NCBI GenBank assembly: GCA_947095585.1
Contig: OX352765.1
Location: forward strand, 62,511,719-62,575,718
Direction of reading: 5' to 3'
Source of the DNA: Nephrocerus scutellatus
Lineage: Eukaryota > Arthropoda > Insecta > Diptera > Pipunculidae
DNA: 64,000 nt
The notes under the pieces are model-generated. The model searched no databases. It was given only the letters and a program-made list of their open reading frames with translations, and was not told the DNA's origin. Position 1 is the stretch's first letter. Each line of letters starts with the position of its first letter. Below, piece by piece: positions 23,753 through 33,648 of this stretch. The translations under genes and the position numbers were made by a program.

Positions 23753-25912
23753 TTTTTTTATGAATAATTTTTTGAGTTATTTTTTCCTTGTTTCCATAAT
23801 AAATGTATAGTTGATTTTTGTAAATATTGATTGGTTTTTCGATAATAGGAATATGGTTCTGACTATCTTCTGCTGCTGAGTGAGTTGTTGCCGCTGTTGA
23901 AAGTTGATCATTGTTGTCATTAGTAGTATGCTTTTCTATTTGGTTTCCAAATTTAATACATTTGTCGAACTCGCGACTTATGTCATTACATTCATCATGT
24001 ATTTTGCGAATAGTAAGCTCTTCTTCATTATTATTTATTTCTATTTTATTTTGCGTAGGCAATCTGCTTATTGCGTCCGCTGCACTATTGTGTTTCCCTT
24101 TTACGTATTCGATAGTGTAATCAAACTCATTCAATTTGATTTTCCATCTCTGTAGTTTCGAGTTTGGTTCTTTCAATGAGTCTAACCAAACTAGTGGTCT
24201 GTGATCTGTTTTTATCACAAATGTTCTCCCGAACAAATAGGGTCGAAAATACTTTGTAGATGCCACTATAGCAAGTAGCTCCTTTTCTATTTAAAGCTCT
24301 GCTGTAGTATGATATGACATGATTACTTTCCATTAGAATTCCGCCAATTGCGTAGTTGGAGGCATCAGTCGCTAAAATGAATTTTTTGCTAAAGTCTGGA
24401 TACTGTAGTACTGGTTCAGTGGCTAGGTAGATCTTTAGTTTGTTGAACGCATTTACATAGTCTTTGTCTTTTAGATTTATTTTGCGTTTTTCTTGAGGTA
24501 TTTAATTATCGGATATGCGATTCGTGAGTAATCTTTAATAAAAACGCCTGTAGTAACTGGTTATCCCGAGGAAGGTTCTTATTTATTTCTGTGTTGTTGG
24601 TAATTTTATTGCTTGGATTGCTGACACTTTGCTAGGGTTTGGTTTTATGCCCTCTTCAGAGATGATATGGCCGAAAAACTCGGTGTCTTTCTTCATAAAT
24701 TCGCATTTTTGAAGTTGAATCTTTGGGTTCGCATCATATAGCCTCTGTAGTATTAATTTTAACGAATTAATGTGCTCTTCTAGACTTGTAGAAAATACCA
24801 ATACGTCATCCAAGTATACTACGCAAATTTTGTTTATGAACTCGTGTAGTACCTTATTTATCATTCGCTGAAAGGTCGCCGGAGCGTTTTTTAAGCCAAA
24901 GGGCATCCGGGTGAATTCATAGTGGCCAGTTGCGTGGGAAAGGCAGTTTTGTGCTGATCTCTTTTATCCGTTTCAATTGGGTGAAAGCCTTTGGCCAGAT
25001 CCAGCTTTGAAAAATAAACGCACTTCCCCAGTTTATCAAAAATATCTTCTACATTGGGTATAGGAAACCGGTCATCTATTGTGTTTAAACTTAGTTTCCT
25101 ATAATCGATGACGATACGCCACTTGCGTTATCCTGAGGCATCGACTTTCTTTGGTACCACCCAGATAGGGCTATTATAAACGCTATTGGACTCCATTCTT
25201 ATTCCTTGACGTAACATATCGTTTATTTTTTAGTTCACCTCTTCTCTATGAATTTCGGGGTACCTATAAAGTTTATTGTAGATAGGTATATCATCTTTCG
25301 TTGCGATTCTGTGTTTTACCTCACTTGTAAACGTGAGATCATCATTGTCTTTGTAAAATACACTTTTATTTTGATTAATGAGTTTATGTAGCAATATCCT
25401 TTCTTCAGAGTTAAGGTGATCGTCTCTTATGAATTCTAAAATGTTCCATTTCTTGATTTCATTATTGAACATTTCGACTTCGTTTTCCTTATATGCGTTC
25501 CGATCATAGATCATAGGTTAAGGAATATTTTAATACGCGCATTTTCTGTGCTTAAGACACGGTTCTTATAGTCTATCTTGGCATTAAGATCACATAGAAT
25601 ACTATTTGCTATTAATCCGTCAAATCTATCGTGGAATTTGTATTCCAAGAAGTCTACGTAATGGTCAACCAAGTTAAATTCTCGAAATATTGGAAAGCGA
25701 CAAATTATATCTACTTGAGATATTTTATTAAGAGCGCGTAAGCTAATATTAACTTCACTTTTCCATTTGTTCTGACATAACCCAGGATTTATTAGGCTAT
25801 GTTCTGCTCCTGAGTCTATAATATCGCATGGTCTTAAGTGGGTTACTTATTGTTATATTAGGCATGTATCTGAGGCGGTTTTGTAAAAATTTGCTTCATT
25901 AGTTGTTATATC
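23753..25912 (-). pseudogene. pol: Pol of provirus 3: protease, RT, RNase H
   Basis: Same shared lesions as in the other copies, plus a copy-specific stop near 25134 (CAA to TAA, before RKWRIVIDY) that removes the RT N-terminal frame. In RNase H the substitution near 24190 changes HRPLFW to HRPLVW. RT YLDD lies at about 24805-24816. The order and spacing to gag are unchanged. Confidence 0.85.
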
Positions 25913-25915
25913 CAT

Positions 25916-26828
25916 TTATTCTATACTATTATTTTGCTGCCTATTGTTGAAATAGTTATTTCTGAAAGGATTTTGATTAGATTGTCGCGTTTGCGCACTG
26001 TAATTGTTATAATTTCTTGTTTGTCGAGTTTGACTGCCTTGTGAGTCCTGTCTTTGATTTTGGAAAGTATTTTGCATATTTCCGTTTGATGTATTGTAGT
26101 TGTTAAATCTACCTCCTCCATTAACTTCTCTATTTTTTGCCTATTGGGTTGGTTCCGAAATATATAGTTTGCGTTACCATGATTATCTTTAGAGGTAAAA
26201 TTTCCTCTGTGGCTTGATTTATAAAATTTGTCAAAAGATTTGTTTCTATTGTATCGTTAGGACCGAAGTGTTGATGTTTTACTTCTAATATTATCTTAAA
26301 TGCTTCGTTCAACTTTTTTGGATTACGTAAAAGGATGATTGTTCGGGTTGGTTCAGGAAGATTATCTTTAAAACATTCAAGAGCTATGCGGTTGTTTGAA
26401 TCGAATAATTCTTGATCATGTTCGTTATTGAGCAACTGTGTATTATTTATTCTACCTAAATAATTGCTTAAGCTATTATAAAAATCTTCTATCGTCGTTG
26501 TAACGCGAGCTGTTCTAATTTTATCTATAAGTACATTTGTAGCTAATCTTTCTCCAAAATTAGATTTTAATATATCCTTAATTTCACTCCATGTCTCTAG
26601 TCTTCCCTGTCTATGAAGTGTTCTTCGTGCTTTACCTGTTATTTTAGCTTTAATATAACCTGTTAAAATGGCTCTATTCGTTTCATTAAATTTTAATATC
26701 GTCGGCGCGATGGCATCGATTCTTTCAAAAATCTCGAGTAAATTATTATCTTCCCCACTGAATTCAGGGAGGCGAGCAATAAAGTCTAATATAATTTTGA
26801 AATTTTCGGGCATTGATAGTTCCTCCAT
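25916..26828 (-). pseudogene. gag: Gag of provirus 3
   Basis: Capsid frame 26828-26130 of 232 residues, with one change (Asp to Ala in the KITGKARR region, near 26647). The basic tail in the shifted frame has lost one triplet relative to provirus 2. Start and stop positions otherwise correspond. Confidence 0.75.
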
Positions 26829-26990
26829 TTTATAGCTTATTTAATAACTTATATATTTGTTGACTTTATTAAATGGCTTACGGTGGTTCAGTTTAATTGA
26901 TGCTCCTGGATGTTAGTGATGCTTAAATATTTTTATTTGAATTTGCACTGCACTGATTCTACGTATATTTTGTAAGTAGTAGACAACTTA

Positions 26991-27330
26991 TAATCAAACT
27001 TTTTAACGCTTGAAACTGTAAAAATTAGAATCAAATTTTGTAACACTTGAAACTGTAAAAATTAGAATCAAACTTTTTACGCTTGAAACTGTAAAAATTA
27101 GAATCAAACTTTTTAACGCTTGAAACTGTAAAAATTGTAGGGTCAAACTTTTAACGCTTGAAGTACAATTGGAATCAAATTTTTTAGAACACTTGAGACT
27201 GTAAAAATTAGAATCAAATTTTGTAACACTTGAAACTGTAAAAATTACAATCAAATTTTGTAACACTTGAAACTGTAAAAATAGTGGGATCAAACTTTTA
27301 ACGCTTGAAGTACAATTAGAGATAAAAAAA
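26991..27330 (-). repeat. Leader minisatellite of provirus 3
   Basis: Nine units of about 37 bp, same arrangement as in the other proviruses. Confidence 0.9.
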
Positions 27331-27366
27331 AATTTGTACTTCTTTTTAATCTCTTGGCCGTTTTTT

Positions 27367-27659
27367 CCGTCTGCGCCAGTAATGAAGACAAGTAGTCCGT
27401 TTTAGTTGGGAGTTTATTTCGAACTGAACTTAATACAAAGGTTCTTATCTTAAGTTGGGAACCAAACAACAATAGTCTACTTGCTACGTGACAGAATGTG
27501 CCGATCATGCAAAATGATGCTGGGCGACAATCTGTCCGCATGGAATTATGATTTCTATGCTACGTGACCGAATGTGCCGATCATGCAAAATGATGCTGGG
27601 CGACAAGTCTGTGCGCGTGGGATTATGTTTGGATGTTGTGTTAGAATCAGCTTATAACA
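27367..27659 (-). repeat. Primer site and 5' LTR of provirus 3
   Basis: The primer site TGGCGCAGACGG (minus strand) is at 27367-27378 and the 282-bp LTR at 27378-27659, followed by ATAT 27660-27663. Confidence 0.9.
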
Positions 27660-28477
27660 ATATTGACATCGTTGGTAGAAACCAAAGAACTGTACAGGAA
27701 GCTTTCATCCAGATAGAGCAGGCGGCACGAAATCTGGGGCTGCACATAAATGAGAGCAAAACAAAGTACATGGTGGCCTCGTCTGCGAGTAGAAGATCCA
27801 ACATTGGTCCCTCAATTCAGATAGTGGAGCGCGAATTCGAAGTAGTGCAATCCTTTAACTATCTCGGGTCAACTATAGCAGCCGATAACAGCATGGAACG
27901 AGAAATACGCGCACGGTTGCTTAAAGCCAACAAAGCCTACTATAGCCTGTCCAGACTCTTCAAATCCAGGAACTTAACCATAACATCCAAGCTGCTGATA
28001 TATATAAGACAATGGTCATACCAGTACTTACATATATCCGAGACTTGGGTGCTTAGCAAAAAGCATTGTGACCTCTTAGCCGCGTTCGAGAGAAAAGTCT
28101 TACGGAGAATTGTCGGCCCCGTATGTGAGGAAGGACGATTCCGGAGACTCTATAATGATGAGATCTACGAACGTTACCGCGATGTCGACATCGTGAAGAA
28201 AATTAAGCTCGGTAGGCTCCGGTGGGCAGGACACCTAGCTCGCATGAGTGAAGAGGATCCTGCTCGGAAAGTCCTTTGCGGTAGGATTTATGGAACACGA
28301 CAGCGAGGCCGGCGAAGCCTACGCTGGAAGGATGCCGTAGACCAGGACGCTCAGAGTTTAGGGATGCCAAACTGGATGACATCGGCTCGAAATCGGGACA
28401 GGTGGAGAGACTTTTTGCGGGAGGCCAGGACCGGACCCCGGTTGTAGAGCCAAATATGATGATGATGATGATGATGA
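27660..28477 (+). pseudogene. RTE-like LINE, 3' part with longer open frame
   Basis: Four bases near 28028, lost in units A and B, are kept here, so the RT thumb and the C-terminal RLRWAGHLARM block lie in one 299-residue frame ending at 28447. Most of that frame is LINE; its first residues are translated provirus LTR (27548 to 27659). It ends in the (ATG)n tract. This copy is closest to the ancestral LINE 3' end. Confidence 0.87.
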
Positions 28478-29145
28478 GAGGACATTATTTTAGCCACATC
28501 AGAGTCTAATATAACAACAACAAGAAACAACTAAGACGAAATCACAAAGAGTAACACAACACAAAAGAGACATCATTAACATTAATAAGTACACAAATGT
28601 TATACACTTATACAAACAACTTATAGGTCAGCTTTGGTGAAACATAGTTATGAAAAGAAACATGAGTTTGATATGGAAAATGCGAGCACATTTGAATATG
28701 AAAGAAAGAAAAATAAACGTTTGTTTAAAGAACCCTGTCGTATTTCCAGTTAATTGTAAAGTAGATAGTAAGAGGTTACAATCTAATTATATCAATATAA
28801 TTAAAAATTACATAAGACAAAATTATCATAAATTAAAATAAATAATATATTTTGTCATTAATTGAATTTTAATGTGTTTAACCTAAATTTTTGTGTGTTT
28901 ATTTACGTTTTCTTATAAAATATTAACACCTTCTTAAAATATTTATAAATAAAAAACACATGAACTAAGTTTTTTTAATTAATTTTTTTAATTTTTTGTT
29001 TAATATTTGTTTGATCGTTGAAAAAGGTGAAAAACACCGAAATATTCGATTAAATATAATTTTTTATTAAAAAAAAACAAAAAAGTCTATATTTCAGCCG
29101 CCATTAATATACCATTTAAATAAACAAAAGCTTTAAATATACCTG
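28478..29145 (+). pseudogene. Penelope-like 3' fragment (unit C)
   Basis: Copy of 4864-5530, with the endonuclease tail at about 28604-28841 and the stem-loop near 29020-29045. No unit-specific change of note. Confidence 0.5.
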
Positions 29146-29154
29146 GTGACTGAC

Positions 29155-30085
29155 ATGAAGTGTTACCAACTTCAGACTGTCATTGCTGTCAAACCAGTAA
29201 TGGACTGCGCCCCAGAAGACAAATGTTATTCACCACCACACAAGCCACAGAAGACTACGTCCAGTGCACGTCAACGCAACCTCGCTACGCCACAGAAGAC
29301 GACGTTTATTCATCACCACACACGCCGTCACTCAGGCAAAACTATCAGCTTAAGTCCAGCGACATTCGTCCCACCACGTTGTATCTCCACACCATCATAT
29401 TCAGCAGTCATCGACCAAGTCAGGAAATGGTCTGTGAAATTCGACGTTGTGCGCGACCCACTAGCCTTCATTGAACGGGTCGAAGAATTATCGGTTGTCT
29501 ATGGGATAGACAAGGATTTCCTGTCACGTACAATTCCAGAACTCCTCACGGATAGTGCCTTGATCTGGTACAGGAACAATAACGGTCATTGGAAGACGTG
29601 GGAAACATTTAGGAACAACTTCCTGAAGTTTTTCCTCCCAGCACGTTTCTTTGAAAGATTGGACGACGACATCCACCAAAGAAAACAGCTCCTGAAAGAA
29701 TCGTTCAAAGACTACGTAATTACCCTCCAGAACCTGATGCACCACGCCAGGTACAACGAGGACCACAAGCTGGAACGAATTTTCCGCTACAGCCGCCAGG
29801 ACTACCAATTATACATAAAGCGGAAGCACTTCGCCTGCCTCGAAGAGCTAAATAATTTAACCGAGGATTTCGAGTGTCTTAACTGCGGCAGTCGAAACGA
29901 CGAAACACCATCACGGCCATCAAGAAAGGACTAGCAGCACCGACAAGGCGCCCAGATGCCAGGAGGAGCGGTCAACCCACGGTCGGAATGCCGCCGATGC
30001 GGCAAGCAAGGAAATTTTTTGAGAGAATGCCGCAATCCTAGGGTTCTGTTCAGCTGGGAATGCGGAAAACAAAATACCAAGAACT
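29155..30085 (+). pseudogene. gag: Gypsy-2 Gag (unit C), cut in the second knuckle
   Basis: Capsid to the TAG near 29934, then the first knuckle. In the second knuckle the leading Cys is Ser (TTCAGCTGG for TTCTGCTGG), and similarity to units A and B stops at about 30085, right after AATACCAAGAAC. Asn to Ile occurs in the KDYVITLQN segment. Sequence beyond belongs to the same element's pol, so here the element continues without the LINE. Confidence 0.78.
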
Positions 30086-31600
30086 CTCAGCGATAATATA
30101 ACCAATACTCACCCGGAAAAACCGCAGGTACGTACAATACAAAGTAAGACTCCAAGCTACAACGACAAGATAAGATATTTCCTGGACCATGAACTACCGA
30201 AAATCGAGTCAATGAACGGCGTTGAAGACCGTTAAAACAGCTTTACTTCCCGAAGAACCTGGACATGCAGCGTATCATCGACGAAGAGATCGACGAGCTG
30301 CTGGAAAAGAGGTGCATCGAACCATGCCAAAGCCCCTTCAATGCCCCAATCGTCCTTGTGAAGAAGAAGACCGGGAAATGGAGACTTTGCGTGGACTACA
30401 GACAGCTGAACTCTAAGTCTGTTCAAGATGCTTACCAACTTCCGAGGATCCACCACATCCTTGACCGCCTCAGGAACGCAAAATACATCAGCAGTTCTAA
30501 CCTCAAGAATAGGTATTGGCAGATTCCGATGGAAGAGGGCAGTAAGAAGTGTACAGCATTCACGGTACCAGGGCGTGGATAATTCTAATGGCGCGTCATG
30601 CCTTTTGGCCTGCATTCGGGCTCCACAACGTTTCAGGGAGCATTAGACCAGGTCATCGGCCCAGATATGGAACCTCACGCTTTCGCCTATCTGGACGACA
30701 TCGTCGTGACTAGAGAATCTTTGGAGAACCACATGAGGCATCTAAAGGAAGTACTGCGACGGTTACGACAGGTGAACCAAAGGATTAACACGGAAGAATG
30801 TGAATTCTTCAAAACGGAAATCAAGTATCTGGGACACATGGTCAGCGAGCAAGGAATCCATACTGACCCAGAGAAAATCGTGGCTATACAGGAACTCCGA
30901 CTTCCTACTACTCTACGAGAACTTCGTCGATGTCTTGGGATTGCCTCGTGATATAGACGATTCGTTCCTGAGTTTGCCAAGGTCGTCCAACCACGCAAGC
31001 ACCCGTTCTCGCCTGCACAGACTTCGAAAAGAAGTTCACCTTCCAGACGGATGCGAGCGATTATGGATTTGGGTTGGTACTAACGCAAGACATCGATGGT
31101 CATGAAAGGGTAATCGCCTACGCGAGCCGCCATCTGAATTCAGCGGAACGCAATTATACGCCCACAGAGAAGGAGTGCCTCTCCATAGTGTGGGGCATCC
31201 GCAAAATGCGCCCCTACTTGGAGGGGTACCGGTTTACAATCATCACAGATCATCTAGCGTTGAAATGGCTGAACTCAATCGAGAGTCCATCCGGACGAAT
31301 CGCCCGAGCACCAGCGTCGGTAGTAAATTACGCAGCTTTAGAAAATTACATAGCAGGAGCAAAGTACACAGCAGGAGCACAGGACGCGTCAGCAGGAGAG
31401 AACACAGCAAGGCCAAGGGAGATAGCAACAAGAGCAAAGAGATCGCCGAGGAGACCTACAAAACATAAAGCGACTTCGGTGATCGACAGAGCGGCCGAGT
31501 CAGCAAAGGCAGCCACATCTGGGAGGACCGCCAACATTCCCCGGGACGACTGGGTACCAGGCTACAGGTTTGTAGCTTCCCCTCACCCGTCGTAAAGGGT
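30086..31600 (+). pseudogene. pol: Gypsy-2 Pol: RT and RNase H, internally deleted
   Basis: RT opens near 30190 (IIDEEIDELLEKRCIEP, WRLCVDYRQLN), is frameshifted at about 30580 after FTVPGRG, and resumes MPFGLHS at 30598 with catalytic YLDD at 30688-30699 and LGHMVSEQGIHTDPEK. It is cut near 30950 within LGIAS. RNase H is recognisable at about 31040-31310 (TDASDYGFG, YASRHLNSAERNYTPTEKE, ITDHLALKWL). From about 31310 it passes into an Ala/Arg/Lys-rich stretch and then SGRTANIPRDDWVPGYR, which looks like the far C-terminus of such a polyprotein. Integrase is absent, so a deletion probably joined RNase H to the post-integrase tail. Confidence 0.82.
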
Positions 31601-31696
31601 TACAAACTACCTCTCCGCAGTTGGTGGTTTGGTTTTACATACAAGAGTTTTTTTTCTACGGCTTGTAGCTCCCCCCACCCGAGGTCGGGGCTACAA
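31568..31696. repeat. Two related GC-rich stem-loops
   Basis: 31568-31607 and 31663-31696 both fold: TTTGTAG or TTGTAGC on the left arm, CTACAA-type on the right, with C-rich and G-rich inner arms around CACCCG. They lie after the end of Gypsy-2 pol, perhaps in its 3' untranslated or LTR region. Confidence 0.5.
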
Positions 31697-32160
31697 ACCA
31701 CTACCGTAGATCCAGTCGTAGCTTGGCAGAGGTTTTACCTCTCCACAGTTGTTGGACAGGGTAAATTTACAGTAATAAGCCCCATCCCACGCAACGTACC
31801 ATGCGAATGTCGAGACCAACTCCCTCGCCAGAGAATTCCGAGTGAGTAACTAAACTATACTAACCCCATTATAACTCGTGATTCCGTAGATAAGTAATTG
31901 TATTTTGATATAAAGTTTATTATTCTAATTACTTTCGATTTAATAAAAGATTTGGTTTTGTAATCAAAATTTGTTGATCTAATTGAAAATTTTCTATAAC
32001 GAACCACTGAATCCGCTGAGCTTACCTCAGCCCTAGGAAACTTCGTTACAAACTTTATAGAGACGTACAATATCAGCCTAGATACCAACAGAAAAGAATG
32101 CAACTAAACCAACGACCTCTTTCACCGAAACCAATGTCTATTGACTATTCCCTCTGTTGA
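31697..32160. other. Non-coding, nothing recognised
   Basis: AT-rich from about 31850. No frame with homology. It may contain the 3' LTR of Gypsy-2, but no second LTR copy is in the window to prove it. Confidence 0.4.
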
Positions 32161-32400
32161 GTGTATCAACAACAAAAAAGCAATAGCACAATTGCACGAT
32201 GCATCGAGCAATGTATCGGCAACAAAAAGCAACATCAACAATTGCACAAAACATTCAATTCGAATGTATCGACTATAAAAAGCAACATCAGCAATTGCAC
32301 AATTACATCGAGCGTCACACACCCAACAACCAGTGACCCACATCAATGCAATTGCTATTTCTTCACAATCAGCAGAAAAGCAATTGCATATTAGCAAAAA
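32161..32400. repeat. Imperfect tandem repeats, about 54 bp
   Basis: Three imperfect copies of a unit with TGTATC...AAAAGCAACATCA and CAATTGCACAA, starting near 32165, 32212 and 32268. The stretch that follows, to 32525, has TATAAATATAG near 32477 and could be the end of an LTR, without a partner to confirm it. Confidence 0.45.
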
Positions 32401-32525
32401 GTTTAAATTAGTAAGCATTTCCAGCAGTAGGACATTACTGTTTAAATGCTTTTTAAGTAGTAAGCGAAAATAATGTATAAATATAGAATAAGTAAATGAG
32501 AGAAAGCAAATAACCGTCTTTTTAA

Positions 32526-32606
32526 TTAGCAAAATTTGACAACTATTCCCCCACCAGTGGTAAGGTTGTTGTCAGTTTAACAAATCCTAAAGGGAAAGGA
32601 TTTACA
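32526..32606 (+). repeat. 81-bp segment shared with 47776-47856, copy 1
   Basis: Same length in both places, with four mismatches by eye. It starts TTAGCAAAATTTGACAACTA and can fold: TTGACAAC pairs with GTTGTTGTCA, and AAATCCT pairs with AGGATTT. Confidence 0.85.
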
Positions 32607-32654
32607 TGGTCCTTCGATCCGGATAATCCGGAAAATTTAAACAACCGTTTTTAA

Positions 32655-33648
32655 TCAGAAAATGCAATAATAAGTTCATGCAAGAATATCTCGATCGTGG
32701 TCACATGGAGGAAGTACCAGAAGATACAACACAAAAAATATACTATCTTCCTCATCACGCAGTGATAAAAGAGCAGAGCAGTATTACAAAACTGAGAGTA
32801 GAATTCGACACCTCGGCGAAGACAACATCTGGAGAATCGCTGAATACCATCATGATGATCGGACCAACAATTCAAAGGGAGATGTTTCATCTGCTACTTC
32901 GATGGAGAAAATTTTTCGTCGTGTTCACAGCTGAGATCGAGAAGATGTATAGGCAAATTTTAGTCGATACACATGATCAAAATAAGCAACGCATCTTGTG
33001 GAGAGATAATCCCAAAGGTCAAATCAAGGAGTACGTTCTCAAAACCGTCACCTACGGAACAGCATCAGCACCCTATCTGGCAATCAAGACTCTGTGCCAG
33101 CTAGCTGAAGATAAAAACAACGATATCCGCCGGCAAGCCAAATCGTACTTGAAGGATTCTACGTAGATGACTGTCTCGGCGGTGCAAATTCAGTAAGGGA
33201 TTGTCTAAGTATTCAGCAAGAACTGAAACAGCTCCTTCACAAGGGTGGATTTAGCCTACGCAAATGGACATCAAACAGTCCAGAGTTCTTAAAGGCACTC
33301 CCAAGAAAAGTCATTGAAATGGAGCCAAAACATGACTTTAATAATGACACCACATTCAGCATTTTGGGAATAAAATGGTGTCCGAAAACAGACGAATTCC
33401 GATTTAAGGTCAATCTTTCGTCTTTCAGCACTAAGGGCACCAAACTAAGCGATGCTGGAAAAATTTCCGACTCCTTTGGGTGGTTATCACCAATAACAAT
33501 CAAGGCGAAGATTATAATTCAGCGCCTTTGGCTGTTGGGCATCGAATGGGACGATAGGTGCCAATGAGAATTCATAAAGAGTGGAACATAAAGAGTGAAA
33601 CAAGGCTGGTGACGCTTGAAAAAGTAAGAATTCCAAGATGGAAGAGAC
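32655..33648 (+). pseudogene. pol: BEL-A: BEL/Pao RT fragment
   Basis: The frame EYLDRGHMEEVPED, YYLPHHAVIKEQSS, FDTSAKTTSGESLN, KMYRQILVD and TYGTASAPYLA is the BEL/Pao RT. A frame change near 33150 precedes the catalytic YVDD at 33160-33171; LGIKWCP and the GWLSP block follow to 33567. After a stop the similarity goes on (a LEKVRIPRW segment near 33618-33645), then the sequence switches to BEL-B. The element is only distantly related to BEL-B. No LTR is assigned with certainty. Confidence 0.85.

Larger units (their letters stand above)
20853..27659 (-). mobile_element. Errantivirus-like provirus 3, complete (6,807 bp)
   Basis: Bounded by LTRs 20853-21134 and 27378-27659 and by ATAT at 20849-20852 and 27660-27663. 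Same layout as provirus 2. Its LTRs differ at 6 of 282 positions, because one right-LTR base (GGG, not GGA) matches the left LTR. It alone keeps an open integrase frame, but carries an extra stop in RT. Confidence 0.93.
1..30085. repeat. Tandem array of 11.8-kb nested-transposon units
   Basis: Position 1 aligns with 11807 and 23613, and every landmark recurs at 11,803 to 11,809 bp spacing. Unit A is 1-11806, unit B 11807-23612, unit C 23613-30085 (partial). Units are nearly identical but not clones: A has A at 5847 where B and C have C (Ile to Leu in gag); B has a C near 15992 where A and C have T; C keeps 4 bases near 28028 that A and B lost; C has a stop near 25134. Unit C departs from A and B after about 30085. 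The cyclic order is Penelope tail, Gypsy-2 gag, LINE 5' part, errantivirus (minus strand), LINE 3' part. Confidence 0.95.

Noticed and set aside
1..30085. Treating the three units as a pure assembly artefact
   Set aside because: Unit-specific substitutions, frameshifts and a stop are spread over the unit, which is not expected from plain duplication of one contig. Haplotype mixing cannot be excluded without reads.
32122..32532. 136-residue minus-strand frame at 32122-32532
   Set aside because: It spans the 54-bp repeats and an AT-rich LTR-like stretch; composition is hydrophobic and repetitive, with no homologue recognised.
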